A stretch of DNA of 64,000 nucleotides from Petrolisthes cinctipes (GCA_033782935.1 JAWQEG010003777.1:60001-124000); one strand, 5' to 3'. Positions 45,164 to 58,405 are shown, numbered from the stretch's first letter. Numbers and translations: made by a program. Notes: generated by a model from the letters alone, not told the origin.

Positions 45164-46110
45164 AATCTATCTATAGCTCTGACGCCTCATTCCCTCCGGG
45201 AACTCTCCCCAAGGGGGTGGCCACGGCAGAAGTGTCTCCAGTTCTCCCTGTTCCAACATTCCCTCCTTACTTGGTCAAGTCCTACTCTGCCCCTCACGTT
45301 TCTCTCCTTTACATACTCTTCCACTGTTCTGCCACCTAACCGGCGGTCTGACTCTCACACCAGGTCCCACAACTTCACTCCCATACACCTTTGCAAATTC
45401 CTCACCTTACATTCTCTCTACATGTCCAAACCACCTCAATGTATTACGTATCACTCTCTCAACCACTGCACACTCAATACCAATTGCCTTTTCACTCATA
45501 CCACATCTCTCATACACACTTTCATTTCTTTCTCCATCCCACCTAGACACCCCACATGCTCCTGTCAAGTAACTCATTTCCACAGCACCTATTCTAGACT
45601 GATGAGCCCTACTCTATGTCCATGTCTCTGACGCATATGTCAGTGTTGGCAGGATTATACTATTTCGTAGTCCCTTTTTCACCTCCATACTCACACTTTT
45701 ACCTTTCATAATCCTTCCCAATGATCTGTCTACCCCTCATTGCTCTCTCCCTAATTTCTTCTTCCATACTTCCTTGTTTACACAGAACTGTGCCCAGGTA
45801 CTTAAACTCCTTCACTTCCTCCATCCTCTCAGAGTTATCTCACACTTAGTCCCAGGTGGTACTCCCACTCTGTAAGGTGTAGCAAAGTCGGTCACTTCAG
45901 TTTCTGCTCTCTCAAACACCATCACTTTACTTTTACCAACATTCACCTTCAGTTTCCTTTGTTTAAACACAGACTGAAACTCGTCCACCACTCTCTGCAA
46001 CTCCCTTTCACTCTCAGCCATCAACACAGTGTCATCCGCAAATATACTTGCCACCAAGGACCAATTTGCTTCATTAAGCCTCAACTTTACCCCTAGGTAC
46101 ATACAACCAT
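45164..46110 (-). mobile_element. LINE 3' half (RT FADD box to tail)
   Basis: On the minus strand the frame includes GVKLRLNEANWSLVASIFAD then DTVLMAESERELQRVV (the catalytic FADD box of reverse transcriptase) and KVNVGKSKVMVFERAE. After frameshifts it reads VKEFKYLGTVLCK-like sequence and ends WPPPWGEFPEGMRRQSYR just before a TATAGATAGAT tail at 45164-45180. It is 5'-truncated. It starts about 415 bases after the F8A stop codon. Confidence 0.85.
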
Positions 46111-49100
46111 CCATATATATATATTTATTTCCATATATAAAATAAGTACAGTACATGTACAGTAAATACAATATATGTGTATTTGGAATTATGCTTTGTT
46201 GTCAGTGATATTGTATTGTTTGTTAATATTAAAATTACTTGTACATATGGCTAGTTATACTAGAGATTTTATTAACTCAGGAAAATATTAACAAGGATCC
46301 TGAATAGTTCCTCTGTAAAATTAACAAACAGATTACATTACAAATACAGTACAGTAAAAGACACCATTTAAAGGTTGCAGTTCTGCTTCCTGATGCCAAA
46401 GGTGTTGGTAAAATCCCCTTCTCTATAGGTGTTTATGATTTACAAAAGAGAGGTTTCCTAGTACAGTACTTATCAAATGGAATTATAAAAGTTTTAGCAA
46501 AAAGTTATTCTGGTTGATTATTATTACATAATTTACATTACAGATGCTGTACACAAGATAAAACACACAACCTCTGAAGGCTAGAAATATAATAATAAAA
46601 AAAACTACTAAACTCAAAGCAAACATAAAAAAAAACAGGCATTGTGCAATGTTAAATGTTTTTGTAAAAGACATCATAATTGAACTAACATAATACAGTT
46701 TAAACTAAATACTAACAGGCAGAATATAAAATACTAAGAGTTAACAGTTACAGTATACTGTATACATTATCTCACAACACCAAACAGGATTTTGAAATGT
46801 TCTGTATGTACAGTACCACTCAGTATGGACAGTTATGGAAGCAAAGGAAACAAGTCAGTGAATAGGCGAACATATGGAAGGCATAACATCAAAAAGGTTA
46901 ACTATAAGTTGAAAGAGACTTCTGCAGAAAATAATAATAATATTTTGAGCATGGGAATCCACTCTTTTCTAGGCCTTTCATGCTCACTTGGTAAGAGGAG
47001 ACAGTATGAGAAGCTGACAGCATGTCTCGCTCTTCATCCCTGTAGTGTAACAAAGAAATGAGGACTAACTGTATACTGACACAAGTCTTGAGAGAATGGT
47101 AAAATTAAAGTAACTTTCTACCAAACTAATTCACCAGGATCAAATGTGTCGGAATGTAACAATAGCTATATCAAAGCCCCGTCCCTAGGGAAAGTTTTGG
47201 TCCAGCATTTTGGCAGGTAAAACTTCTGTAACATCCCATATAAGTGAAAGTGTGAGGCTCTCTGGTACAAACTCACTAAGCACCTGGAATGATATCTTGT
47301 CATGTTCCTAATTCTTTCCCTGCTACTTACTCAACAAGAAGTGGATGAAGAGAAACAATTCACACAAATATATATCTGATATATTGGCTACAGAACCGAT
47401 CAAAATACAGTATGAAGACTAAATTTTACTTCTCACATGCATCACCATAAATAATATGATCAATATGGAGACAGATTTTGAATATAACATTAGCTCATCA
47501 CGGTGGGCATTACTCTTATGCTCTTTTTGTTGAAGGGGATCAGTGATAGTGTGCAAAGTGGAGGCAAGTAGGTTATCAATTCCTCCAAACTACTAAAAAA
47601 GCACTTATACTGATAAATGTGCCTGTTGAGATAACTTGCCCATTGAAGAGAGCTTGTTTCATGGTAGCCCACTACACAGTTTGGAGTGATGGGTAACTTA
47701 TGATATGCTGACATCATAGAATTCTTTAAGAACTACACCACTATTAATATTCTGGTGCTTGGTGATTTGACCTTTTGAGCTCCTCACATATATATGATGA
47801 ACACCACATGATGAGTATTTAGAGACATTTACTATTAAAAAAATAAAAAGATTGCAAATGAGGTCTTGAACCAAGATCTGCACAAGAAAAAAACATAGTT
47901 ATATTTAAAACTTTCTGAAAAAATAGATTGACAGTACAATATTGTTACATTGTATATGGTATAATATAAATAATAAAATACTTTATTCAAAAAAGCAAAA
48001 TTCTATTTCCTATTAAGACGGTAAAGTAAATATTGTACAGCATAATTATATGAAACCTTCCAATCAGCAGTGGCATATCAACAACTTGGAAATGCTGTGA
48101 TGCCATTCTTATTCTGAAATGTACTAGGGTATGGAAATACACTTGTATACACACTTAAGAACAGGAGTGACATAAATGCCACTTCACTCAGCTGAATAAT
48201 ATATGAAAGGCTCGATATCACTAACCACGGTTTTTTTTAAATAGCACAAGCACAATTCTGTACATAGATGACCTTCCTATAGCTGATGGTATTGCAAATA
48301 ATCCCAGCTGATATCAGTCCAGTACAGTAACTTGAATTTGATTGGCTGCTATGTGATTTCTTACCTCTGGAAGTCATATATAACATATGGTAACCCTTTA
48401 TAATATCAGCTGTGAATAATTACCTACAGCTACAGAAGAACTTAACTTTTAATCTGTTTTTCCTTAGCTGATAGTGTTTGACCACTCCCTCTGTAACTCA
48501 GCATATTCATAATTTTCAGTTTACAGTATAATTATACTATAATCTGTATCATGATTTTGTATATTCACCACTGTCTTTAATAATTCTACAATATAGCTAA
48601 TATGTTTGAATTAACAAGCTTTTTGAGGGATGAAGCCAATTACCATCAGGTATTAAATGATATATGAGAACAGTCACTTGTTCAAATTTACACTTTCAAC
48701 AACACAGTAACAAAAAGGAAGGCGATAGATGACAGGCACTGCTGGTATCAAGTTGTGTAAAGTGATAAGAAGTTACACTGTACCATATTCTGAAGTTAAA
48801 TTGTATGAGTGTCAGCAATACCCAGAATTAACAGACACACCATCATCTTTAACACTACTCCACTGATGTCCAGTAAAAATGAAATGATTCATATGTATTT
48901 AATGCTGTTGAATATTTAGATCTAGATAGTGACAACACAGAGTCACCTACCACATCATACTTCCATGTGTTGAACTATAGTTTAAAATATAAATGGCAAG
49001 ATCTATGGTTTATCACTTTCTATAAGAAGCCACAAGAAGGCATTAAAGAAGTATTTGGGAGACTATAACAAATACCACACTGCACACTCTGGAAGATAAC

Positions 49101-49868
49101 ATGTGGATCAATTTATAAATCATACTCACACACAGGGAAAATGTACGGCAGAAGAAGGTGAAACAGGTCTATCTATCTATAGCTCTGATACTTAGAATAC
49201 ATAGACAGACATTTGGTCCATGAATGGTAGATAAAAGGCAGGTTTACTTACTGCAGAAACAAGGTACAGTACTGTACTTCAGATCATGGCTGTACACTAA
49301 ATGATAATACTGTGCACGTACATCTCAAAGACTGAGAGCATGACAGAAAATGGAATAAGCAGGCTTCAAGTTGTAGTAAAAAAATAGAACTACAGTATTT
49401 ATATATACAGTTCCAGACAAAAGTTTAGTCATTCCTCCTGTCCCTCAAATATTCCGAACTACATGCACCACCTATTTCTGTACATGACTGAGCTCATAGA
49501 TGTATGAAACTACTGTATAAATGTCTACAAAACCACAGCTCTAACAGTTTTAAGTGAAAAAGTCAGAAAGATGGGATATAACTTTTGTCTGTAACTGTAT
49601 CTATCAAAGTAATAAGAAATGTTAAGAGAACATACTAAACCTATGTAAAGAAAAATGAAAGAGTAATTGGAAGATGGGAGTAAAAAAGGCAGGGATGATG
49701 ATTATACAGTACCTGTATTTGGAAGAAAGGACAGGTAAGTGCTAGGGTGAAGTAGTGAGTAAAAAGTTGGTCAAGTATGTTAAAATGACAGGGTGTGTGA
49801 AGAGAGTGTGAAGCAGGCACTCAAGAGGATAAGGGTGTTATGAGGGAGGGATAGTTAGTATCTTGTGG
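46111..49868. other. Gene-free stretch between F8A and ZIP
   Basis: AT-rich sequence with no recognisable protein on either strand. It should contain the 3' UTR of the ZIP gene (reading leftwards from 49868); AATAAA occurs on the minus strand near 47,980, one candidate poly(A) signal. A hairpin element lies at 47565-47700 and a short LINE tail (TCTATCTATCTATAGCTCTG) at 49168-49200. Confidence 0.45.
47565..47700. repeat. Foldback MITE-like element, diverged copy
   Basis: Left side has TATCAATTCCTCCAAACTAC; right side has GCTTGTTTCATGGTAGCCCA then CACAGTTTGGAGTGATGGGT. Weak but recognisable member of the 4171-4299 family. Confidence 0.5.
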
Positions 49869-51664
49869 TTAGGAGGGAGGAATGGGCATGGGCTCCCGGT
49901 AGCAGCGAGGACGTTGGATGTCTGGGTCAATGTAAAGAACACCACACACTGCAGCAAACCCAAGGATGATAAAGAGCAGCTTTAGCAATCGGTTCTCCCC
50001 ATTGTTCATCTCGTGTGGCAGGACCTGGGGGAAAAGTGCACAAGTAAATTAGTTCTCTCCCACTACCCACAGTAAACTTCTCCTTATCCAGAATCAATAC
50101 CGATTAAGTGAACTTTTTCAGGACAAATCTGTTTCTACCCAAAGTATTTCACATGATACAGTTTGCTGACAACTTATGAAACATATAAGAAATGGCACAA
50201 ACATGATAAAATTGGATATACAATACATTATCATACCCAACCATATTATTTTATTAGCATAATTTACTATCAGTATGCACCTGGAGACATCAACAAGCAA
50301 TCCTTTAATTATTCAATCACAAAATGTGCCTTGGTGCAAACTGAACATACAGCCCTGAATTGTGTCTTTGGGGACAAGCAGGGATGGGAAAATTGTAATA
50401 TTTAGGGGTTAATGCATTTTGATATACTAGTCCTTTTTTTTACTAATAAATATGAATAAAACAGACATATTCTCCCTTACATTACCCTTACTCATCAGGC
50501 ACTATAGAAACAATGAAGATATAAAAAAATTCGCAGATCATGAAAGGTAGAGAGTGGAGATACCTCAAAGAATGTGACATAGAGGAATGTGCCACAAGCA
50601 ATTCCCTGGAGTGTACCAGAGACAGCAGCAGTGGTGGTAGTGGCCTGCATCTCACTGATCCCCAGACCTAGACCCACACCCAGGGGAGCCGTCACACAGA
50701 AGAACATGTTACCCATCAGCATCTGTATTGAAATAAAAAAAGTGCAATTCCAGTGTGTGTGGTGAATATACACCCAATCACATCCAACTGATATCACATC
50801 TAAAACACAAGAGTTGAATATAAGTTTATGTCCAAAGTCACAGCATACAAGAAATGTCAAATGCATGCAATAATGAGAACACAACACACCTGGTGGAGAG
50901 ACAGCTTGGACTGGACCATGTTGAGGCCAAGTGAGAAGGAGATGATGCCCTTGTGGAAGATGACAACCATGAAGAGGGCTAATACATCATCAATACTGTC
51001 TTGCAGGCCAACGGCAAGACCTTCAAATATCTGGCAAGAAGAGATATACAGTATTGTAGTAGCTATTACATGTATGCATGCATGCACCTCTCTGCCCTGT
51101 AAGAGCACTATACTGGATTTCCCATATGTTTTTCAATTTGTTCCCCACCTTTTGGTAAAAGGGAATTGGGGTAATAATGATGATTTCTCAGATTGTCCTT
51201 CACAAATTAAGTACAGTACCCTGCAACACCCTGTTGGGATACAATGACTGCGAAGGATGTGACTGCACTGTATTATATGGTTTAACACAAAACATGAAAT
51301 ATATAAAAGCATATATATGAGTCTTCTGTATGTGGGCTATGGAGTTAGTGGGAAAAAAAAGAAGAAAGAGGGGTCAATGTGAGGACTGGGAGATGTGAGC
51401 CGAATATGAACTACAGGATTAAATACGTACCGAATGGAGAGACAGAGCAAAGAGGAGGAGGAGGGAGCGGAGTGAGGAGTGTGAGGCAGCATCCTGGTGG
51501 AGGGAGTGGTCGAACATGTGAGAATGGCCACTGTGGGGGTTGGGGTCACACTGGTCTGCTGGGGTGATGCTCCCATAGTTATGCACTGAGCTGTTTCCCA
51601 AGGACCCTGTCTCACTCCTGCATGGGTCAGAAAGTTGATATCACAGTCATACCTAGACATTTTA

Positions 51665-51698
<34 letters not shown>

Positions 51699-54600
51699 AT
51701 GGAGAGATAACTGTATATTGTAAAAAGTGGAATGAAAGAATGCAAAGACAGCAGCATGTTAAGGGCTTTGTGTGTACCGTTCATCTTATTTCCTATTCCA
51801 AAAATCCTGCAAGCTAAATATGTTTGTGCAGATCTGGTTACTTTGTAAGCTGTCACGTGAAAGAATGACTGAAAGTGATGATTTTGGAGAGCACACTAAC
51901 AAGTGACTGTGGTTAGTGATTTGCACCATGGTTGTAGCAAGTGTGGTTAGTACATGTAATCTATAATAAAAAATTTTAAGCTGGTGAAAATGTGGAGTTG
52001 TGGGAGTTGTTGTTGTTGATGTTCTTCCGGGGCAGAATGGCCTCCTGCCCCTCAGACCCCTGGTACACTCTGGTCGCAGTGAAAAAACAAATTAAAATAA
52101 AGGATGGGTTGGCCCTATATGCCTCGGCTACCGAAAGCACATCCCAGAGAAATGGGATCAGAGCTTACTGGACCAGGGAGTCTGGGGGCCTCCGACCGCC
52201 CGGGAGATTGAGGGGAAGGTCTTTGATCCCACAGCCAGTGCTGTGAGCCAAAGTCCACGTTATCACAAGAGGTACAAGTGGGGCCGCACCTTCCACGAAA
52301 CCAGACCTGAAGGGACCATAAAGTGGGAGGGAGTTTAGACTGCTGCATGCAAAGGGATATTCACCCCCGTGTGCTGGCAGTCCACACAGCAGTGGAGAAA
52401 AAAAGAAAAAAAAAAAAAGAAAAAAAAAAAAAAACCTCCAGTTGCAGTACACCCCACATGGTTTTTTATTCCATGTGGGTAGATCTCGTCAAATTCACTA
52501 GAAAGTGAACAGATCCTACATCAATTTTTATTCTAGCCCTGTGAAGGATGGCTAATATTCACAGAGAATAAAGTCAGCCCCCCTAGGCAGTAGTTGTGGG
52601 AGTGAACAAACCTGATAGAGGCTGTGAGGTCTGGCTGGCCAGAGATACCACTGAGGCTGAGCTGACGCTGGAGAAGACGACGCTCTTCATCTGGCTCACT
52701 CAGTAGCGAAGTGCTCTCAATAGGTCTAAAAGTAGGATGGAATTAGTGGCATAAATACTATGCTGCAACTTTTTATCTGCTCCTTCATCTCATTTGTAGG
52801 TAATACAGATGTAATGCTAACCAAGATCATTTCAATGACATAATCAATCATTATCTGCAATTTGTATCTACTTAAAACATTTTTAGAATCTGAAATCACC
52901 TAAATGGTACATTCATGTTATACACTGTACAAAACATACTATACTTAACACTAATGATTTTTGCACTGGACACCCAGAAAGGGAGGAACAGTTTATGGCA
53001 GCAAAATACTGTAATATGAGTGGCTGATATTTTACTGGGATATGGCTTGCAAGGTAAAAACGAAAAGGAAGCAAAATTACAACACACATTAATCACCTAT
53101 TGAGCAGCGAGGTCTCCTTATAGTCAAGTACAATCTGCTCCATGGTCAGGACAAGGAGGAAGCCAAAGATGACAATGAACTCAGGGACTGGGAAGGAGTG
53201 AGTGGCAGCGTTCATGTCCAGCAAAAGGTCCAGCTGCTCCTGTACATCTGGGAACAGGTCCATGATGCATGTCCCCATGAAAACCCCGCCCGCTGAGCAT
53301 GACATCAGGCTCAGCAGTAACTGGTATCTGAGGGGGAGGCAGGAGACCCACTGTAAGGTTCCTCACAAATGATACTAACACATCTTGATAAATGAACTGC
53401 CACACCATGATACTTGTTGTCTATGAACAAAATTTAAAATATTCCCCGACAGAGAAAATACAAATATCCTGTCTATTGAGCACACAATAAGCTAGGCAGC
53501 AACTAGTATTGTACCTGGGGAAAAGGCAAGACAGACACTGTAATGGAGGTAAATACAACAATACCATAATACAGTAGATCATCGATTTTCCGGGAGCCAA
53601 TCAACCGGTATTGGTGCTTAACCGGACAATTTAAAAAAAAAATTCTAAAATCAATCAACCGAGGAAAATCCAGGACCTAAACGGAATTTCAAATTTACTG
53701 TGCAACCATCATGACCGATTAATTTAATTCCGTCCCACATGGAGGAGACATCAGGAACTTTTTCAATAAGGATAAACATATAAAAGCAGCAGACATTTCA
53801 CTTTATCTTCCTATTCATTCGTAGGATCCCCAGATGGTGAATCATCAACGTCTACACCAGCAAAATCGGCTTCTCAACCAGTCTCCCCAATCCGGCCTTT
53901 TCAAGTCGCACTAACATAAAAACATACTTAAATGGCTTATGTGCAACTGCTACTCTCAGACACACACACATACACGTCACAACTATTTTATATAAGTCAG
54001 ATCATTTACCTTTGGATTCAAGGGTAGTTTGAGGCCAGATATTATTTGGTATGAGGATAGTCTCCCCTAGATCTGCCTATTATTTTTCTGGCAACAAATG
54101 GTGCATATAGAAGTTCTCAAATTAGGGAAAAAAAAATAATTATGACTGTACCTAGCATAAATTTGGTGTAGCCTACTACTGGTACAGTATATATTATATG
54201 CTAAAAAAAAAAAAAAAAAAAAATTACACCATAAGCCAAGCATTTACATTGACCTTTGCTGACAATGGAAATTATACTTGTTTCTGATTCTTAAGTGTGT
54301 CACATTTCAAAATCTGAAATCTGAAATGATGTACACTCGCAATCCACAATCCCTAGCCCACCTGAGTCGAAGCCCGAAATCTGAAGCAGGCTGTTTCTGG
54401 ACGATAGGCCACACAAACCATCACAAGGCCACACACACACATCTCGAACCAATAGAAGCTTTGGGTGGGCTGTCGTCCAGAAACAGCCTGCTTGAGATCT
54501 CAGGCTTCGACTCAAGTGGGCTAGGGATTGTGGTGTGCGACTGTACATACAAGCAGCAGGCCCAACTTACTTTAATCTGCGTCCAGAGTCGTGTGTTTCT

Positions 54601-54701
54601 CTGATGTGTCTGACAAACAAGACGGGCAGCATGGAGCACACGAAGGTGATGAGGAACATCACCACCAACACAATGCCCTTAATTGCCACTATACTCAGCA
54701 T
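49869..54701 (-). CDS. SLC39A1: ZIP family zinc transporter (SLC39A1-3 type)
   Basis: Complete minus-strand gene in 7 exons: 54701-54571, 53327-53097, 52725-52612, 51617-51431, 51030-50890, 50722-50564, 50024-49869. Sum 1,119 bases (372 residues) with consistent phases. TM1 is IKGIVLVVMFLITFVCSMLP. TM2 carries MSCSAGGVFMGTCIMDLFPD, typical of the ZIP I/II branch. A variable cytosolic loop contains a His-rich segment (PHSGHSHMFDHSLHQ). TM4 and TM5 carry the metal-site residues LHSIFEGLAVGLQ (His220, Glu224) and FHKGIISFSLGLN (His247). The protein ends in a final TM and a short Pro-rich tail. ZIP1-3 move Zn2+ into the cytosol across the plasma membrane. Exact paralogue number not resolved. Repeats sit within about 25 bases of the donors of exons 1 and 3. 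Confidence 0.94.
51667..51696. repeat. A30 homopolymer run
   Basis: About 30 consecutive A on the plus strand, in the intron upstream of ZIP exon 4 (acceptor at 51618-51620). On the gene strand this is a T run about 50 bases before the acceptor, so it can serve as part of the pyrimidine tract region. Confidence 0.7.
52005..52590 (+). repeat. ~500-bp dispersed repeat, copy 2
   Basis: Same element as 31541-32042, from TGATGTTCTTCCGGGGCAGA to AAAGTCAGCCCCCCTAGGCA. It differs mainly by an extra segment after the A-rich run (about 52433-52510). It is antisense to the ZIP gene and ends about 20 bases from the donor of ZIP exon 3 (52612). Confidence 0.75.
54329..54548. repeat. Foldback element with 78-bp arms
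   Basis: Arms 54329-54406 and 54471-54548 are near-perfect reverse complements, sharing CACAATCCCTAGCCCAC and GCAGGCTGTTTCTGGACGA; the 64-base centre has a CA run. The two open frames here (108 and 82 codons) are mirror images of each other for this reason and are not genes. It lies in the first ZIP intron, 22 bases beyond the exon 1 border. Confidence 0.85.
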
Positions 54702-54904
54702 CTTGCTTTACCTTTTCAGACCTGAAAATTAGATCCAGCTTTAAATTTGACCTGATCCACAGAGGAATAAGATATATGTACAGTTTGGTAAGAGTCCCTA
54801 CGGAACTATTTCTGAATTACACATGTGCAAAATATCTTATTTTCACTGTGATATACATTCTTAACTTCTTATGGCCAAATTTCCGTAAGTTTGATATAGG
54901 TCTT

Positions 54905-55075
54905 ACCTTGCACAACTTCCGGTAGTCTGCTAAGGTTAGGTCCCGGTAGTCTATTACGGATAGGTCCCGGTAGTCTGCTACGGATAGGTCCCGGTAGTCT
55001 GCTAAGGTTAGGTCCCAGTAGTCTGCCACAATCCAGATTAGGTTAGGTTAGGTCAGGTAAGGTCTGCCTAATTCT
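54905..55075. repeat. 24-bp tandem repeat ending in TTAGG run
   Basis: Five or so copies of GGTCCCGGTAGTCTGCTACG plus four bases, then AGGTTAGGTTAGGTCAGG. The same motifs occur inside the foldback element at 40394-40820, so this is a locally expanded part of it. The minus-strand open frame with repeating ADYRDLS is repeat translation. Confidence 0.75.
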
Positions 55076-56249
55076 AAAACAAACTAATACTATTACCAAA
55101 AGGTGGGTGATGGGGTATGGCCAATACAGGATATTTGCACAATAAATGGATGTTAAAATCATACAAATTACATGAAAAACTATAGGAAAAATTATGTTTT
55201 ATCTGAAAATCTCGCACATGTGTAACTCGGAAAATTTACTGTCCATACACCTTCAGATTTCTATTACCAATGAGATTCATAAGCACTTGAACCTAATATA
55301 TAGTAGTGTGGATAGAGACAAAAGAATATTATCACACTCACATGATTAAAGCAGAAGTGTATTATCCCTGCAAAATAACTGAATTGCCAAGGATATGAAT
55401 TCTATTTTTTATCAGTGTATAGGCAACTGATGCACAGTTTCCAAATTCCACACTGGCAGATGAAAGGTGTGGGTTTTACTCTCAATTATTTTTCATGGCA
55501 TTGTGAATCTCCAGCTGTAAGACAATACTTATTCGTCAAACTTTTCTCACTCTCTTGAAATAGATGGAATAATAGAATTATCGTAGATACATTTACTACT
55601 CAATATGGGTCATCAGAAATAGCCCCAGACAGTCATGTGTCAAGAAAAGTAATAAGTACTGAACACCAACATGTCATAACACCCAAACTGTTTTAACCTA
55701 ATCACAATATAATGATCACCACAGGTCACCATTTAGTACAAGCTTGCAAGACATAAATATTTGGTAAGTATGTACAGTACCGGTACGTAATTTATGCTCA
55801 CTGCTATATAATACACTGGTTGATGGGTAAAGGTTATTGCAGAACCATCAACCCAACAATGAACCAATATATTTACTTTGGAACCTTATCTTACCAAATT
55901 TGCTACATTTAATTGTGAAAGTAGATAAGGATACATTGTGGTCTCTGTATCAGTTACCCCACAACTCCACAATCAGAGATATAGAGGCAGGATTTCTTAC
56001 AACTCTTTGTTACCAATATAAGGATCAGGACTATCACTTCTGGTATACTAAACATATTTTGTTTCTCAAAATGTCAAAAGATCTAATTCATTGATGTTAA
56101 GAAAAATTGATGGAAAGTTAATGTTATTTACTAACATGACTGATTGTAGTACAGTACAATGCAAATAAAACAGCAAGGTACTCAAGAGAGATGATGAGAT
56201 GGGAGGCACAAAAGACAAGTCGGTATTTATCTAGACTATTGCTGTTTTC

Positions 56250-56920
56250 TAGCAGTGTTGCCAGATCCGGCTTGGTCCCAGTATTTTGCCCCGGTCATTT
56301 CCAGATACTTTACCAAGGTTATTACAGAATAACTGGGTTTTTGGCTAGGATCGCGCAGTGTTACCACATCCGACTAGGTCCTGGGAATTTGCCCCAGTCA
56401 CTTTATGATTGTTTACACCGGTTATATCCCAGTAGTTTGCCCAGGTTAGGTCCCGGTAGTCTGATGTTGTCTAGGTTAGGTTAGGTTAGGTCAGGTCAGG
56501 TGAGGTCAGACTAATTTCCAAATTATGTTTGTAAAACGGGGCATATCTCGAAAACGGGGCATCTCCGAAAGAAACACCATAGAATATAAGTGTTTTAGAA
56601 TGGTCCAAAATAGTGGGTAATGATACTAAAATACACAATATAGTGAACCCAGTTCTTCTGTAAATTTACCAGGTTAGGTCCCGGTAGTCTGCTGCGGTCT
56701 AGGTTAGGTTAGGTAAGGTCAGGCTAATTTCAAATGACCCCATCTGAATGATTGATTGATTATTGGGCGCCGCAACAGCGAGGTCATATGGCGCCTCCCC
56801 CCCCCCCATTTGAATGGGGCATTTCCGAAGAAAATGCCATAGTAGAAAAGTGTCTTAGAATGGCATAAATTAGTGGTTAAAGAAGGTAAAAACATCGTAA
56901 TACCAACCGGCAATACAGTA
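56250..56920 (-). repeat. Two TTAGG-carrying foldback-element copies, reverse orientation
   Basis: Segment 56250-56640 contains the complement of the 40394-40820 interior (GGTTTTTGGCTAGGATCG, then TGTTACCACATCCG, then GGTTAGGTTAGGTTAGGTCA). Segment about 56660-56920 is a second partial copy (CCGGTAGTCTGCTGCGGTCT, AGGTTAGGTTAGG) that is interrupted at about 56750-56812 by a SINE-like fragment with CGCAACAGCGAGGTCATATG. Confidence 0.7.
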
Positions 56921-56999
56921 GATATGTACCCAAGCTTACCTATAGAACTCTCCTGTACTCACATCAGACTGACTGACTGACTCACCACCACGAGTGACG

Positions 57000-57830
57000 A
57001 GACCTTTATACCTTTATCTAGAAATGAACAGACACACTCCCAACCAAACCTTCCCCACACACATCACAATAACCTAAACTAATGAAAACTCAGTAAATTT
57101 GCAAGAGTTGTACCTGTATCATAAAATACCCTAACTTACTCACATCACATTATCCTTAACTAATGAAAACTCGGAAAAATTGCACGAGTGTTGTACCTGT
57201 ATAATAAAAACACCTTACACACATCACAATAGCCGTTAATACCACCTTAACTAATAATAAAAACTCGGTAAATTTGCACGAGTGTTATTAATACCTGTAT
57301 CATAAATCCCCTTACTCCTCCCCCTTGTGACCCACTGAGTCTGACAAGGAATAATAAGTTTGTTTACAAATATCTTCTTCAGTCACTGCCAGCTAATCCT
57401 TTCCAAACTTCCCACGGCTCACAAATCCCAATAAAGTGTTATATTTTCATTATAAGTGGTATTGTTTTTAATTTTCTTGTCTTACTGTACTTTTCCTATT
57501 TTTATTAGGAAGTTTTTCTAAGTTATTTTCTTCATCTGTTGTTGTAGTAGATTTCGGCCGCCGCAAATCCCGTTGACATTGCTGTTGTGGTTTATTGCGA
57601 CCATAGAATGTGTTGTTTTTAATGATAAAATGGTAAAAATTTTCCCTTAAAGTTTATAAACCTACTTTAAATAGCAATAATAACTGTATGGGTATGTAAC
57701 TTAAGTAATGGTATATACATTTTTATAAGCCAATCATGCTGCCAATGTACTGTAATACCGAATCCGTCAGTGACAATCACAAAAACCATCCCAGAAAAAA
57801 AATATATATATTTTTAGATATAGGCCTACC
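57000..57830. other. Likely upstream region of ZIP gene, no coding seen
   Basis: A minus-strand donor-like sequence (GTGGTGAGTCAG, and TGATGTGAGTACAGG) near 56,960-56,990 may end an untranslated first exon of the ZIP gene. Three diverged copies of a ~80-base unit (ACTCGGTAAATTTGCACGAG-like) lie at 57,080-57,305. Otherwise unremarkable. Confidence 0.35.
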
Positions 57831-58028
57831 TTCATTTGGCTGAAAGTATCTGGCAACGTCGAATAAATGACTGAAATAATTATTGATGGCACCGTGGCAG
57901 AACAAATTATCAAACACTCGCTCAACTAGCAAGAAAGTTGTCCCAAGGAATATTACAGGTGCTTCCATGCAGATGATAAATTGATAATATAGGACTATAT
58001 AGCATATAATCTTACCAGAAACTTCCAT
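57831..58028 (-). other. Possible exon, unrecognised
   Basis: A minus-strand frame starts MEVSG at 58028 and later reads APVIFLGTTFLLVERVFDNL then FCHGAINNYFSHLFDVARYF, ending QPNE at a donor-like GTAGGC near 57829. The residues look protein-like rather than low-complexity, and an earlier donor-like GGTAAGATT follows MEVSG. No family recognised and no partner exon found. Treat as a weak candidate. Confidence 0.2.
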
Positions 58029-58405
58029 TATTAGAATCTTTCACTTATGCTCGACTTATGACATGTTGAAGGGTCTGCCATAAATATACACGAGGAAGAT
58101 AATAATGTACGAGTCTTGACCTGCATACTGATTACTGATTCTGATACAACAGCCTTGGGACTTGGGAGATAAACACCTTCAAAAAGCTGCTGAGTCCTGC
58201 TACACTTGGTAAATTCAGCTAAATTTTCGTTTTTCGTCAATGTCAGCCTTCTCCACTGTGTTATATTATATTGTACAGGACCCCCAGATTGACCTGAGTC
58301 CTAACTTGCTTTAAGTATAACTTAATATAACCGAAAGGTTTGAAGTGTATCCACATATGTTGCCTCAATTTCCTTATTTTTTTTTTGGTGCAGTAGTCAT
58401 AATGG

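Noticed and set aside
54278..54604. 108-codon ORF and its antisense 82-codon partner
   Set aside because: Both arise from the two arms of a foldback element and therefore share the same peptide text; neither is a gene.
54817..55029. 70-codon ORF with repeating ADYRDLS
   Set aside because: Translation of the 24-base repeat derived from the TTAGG foldback element.
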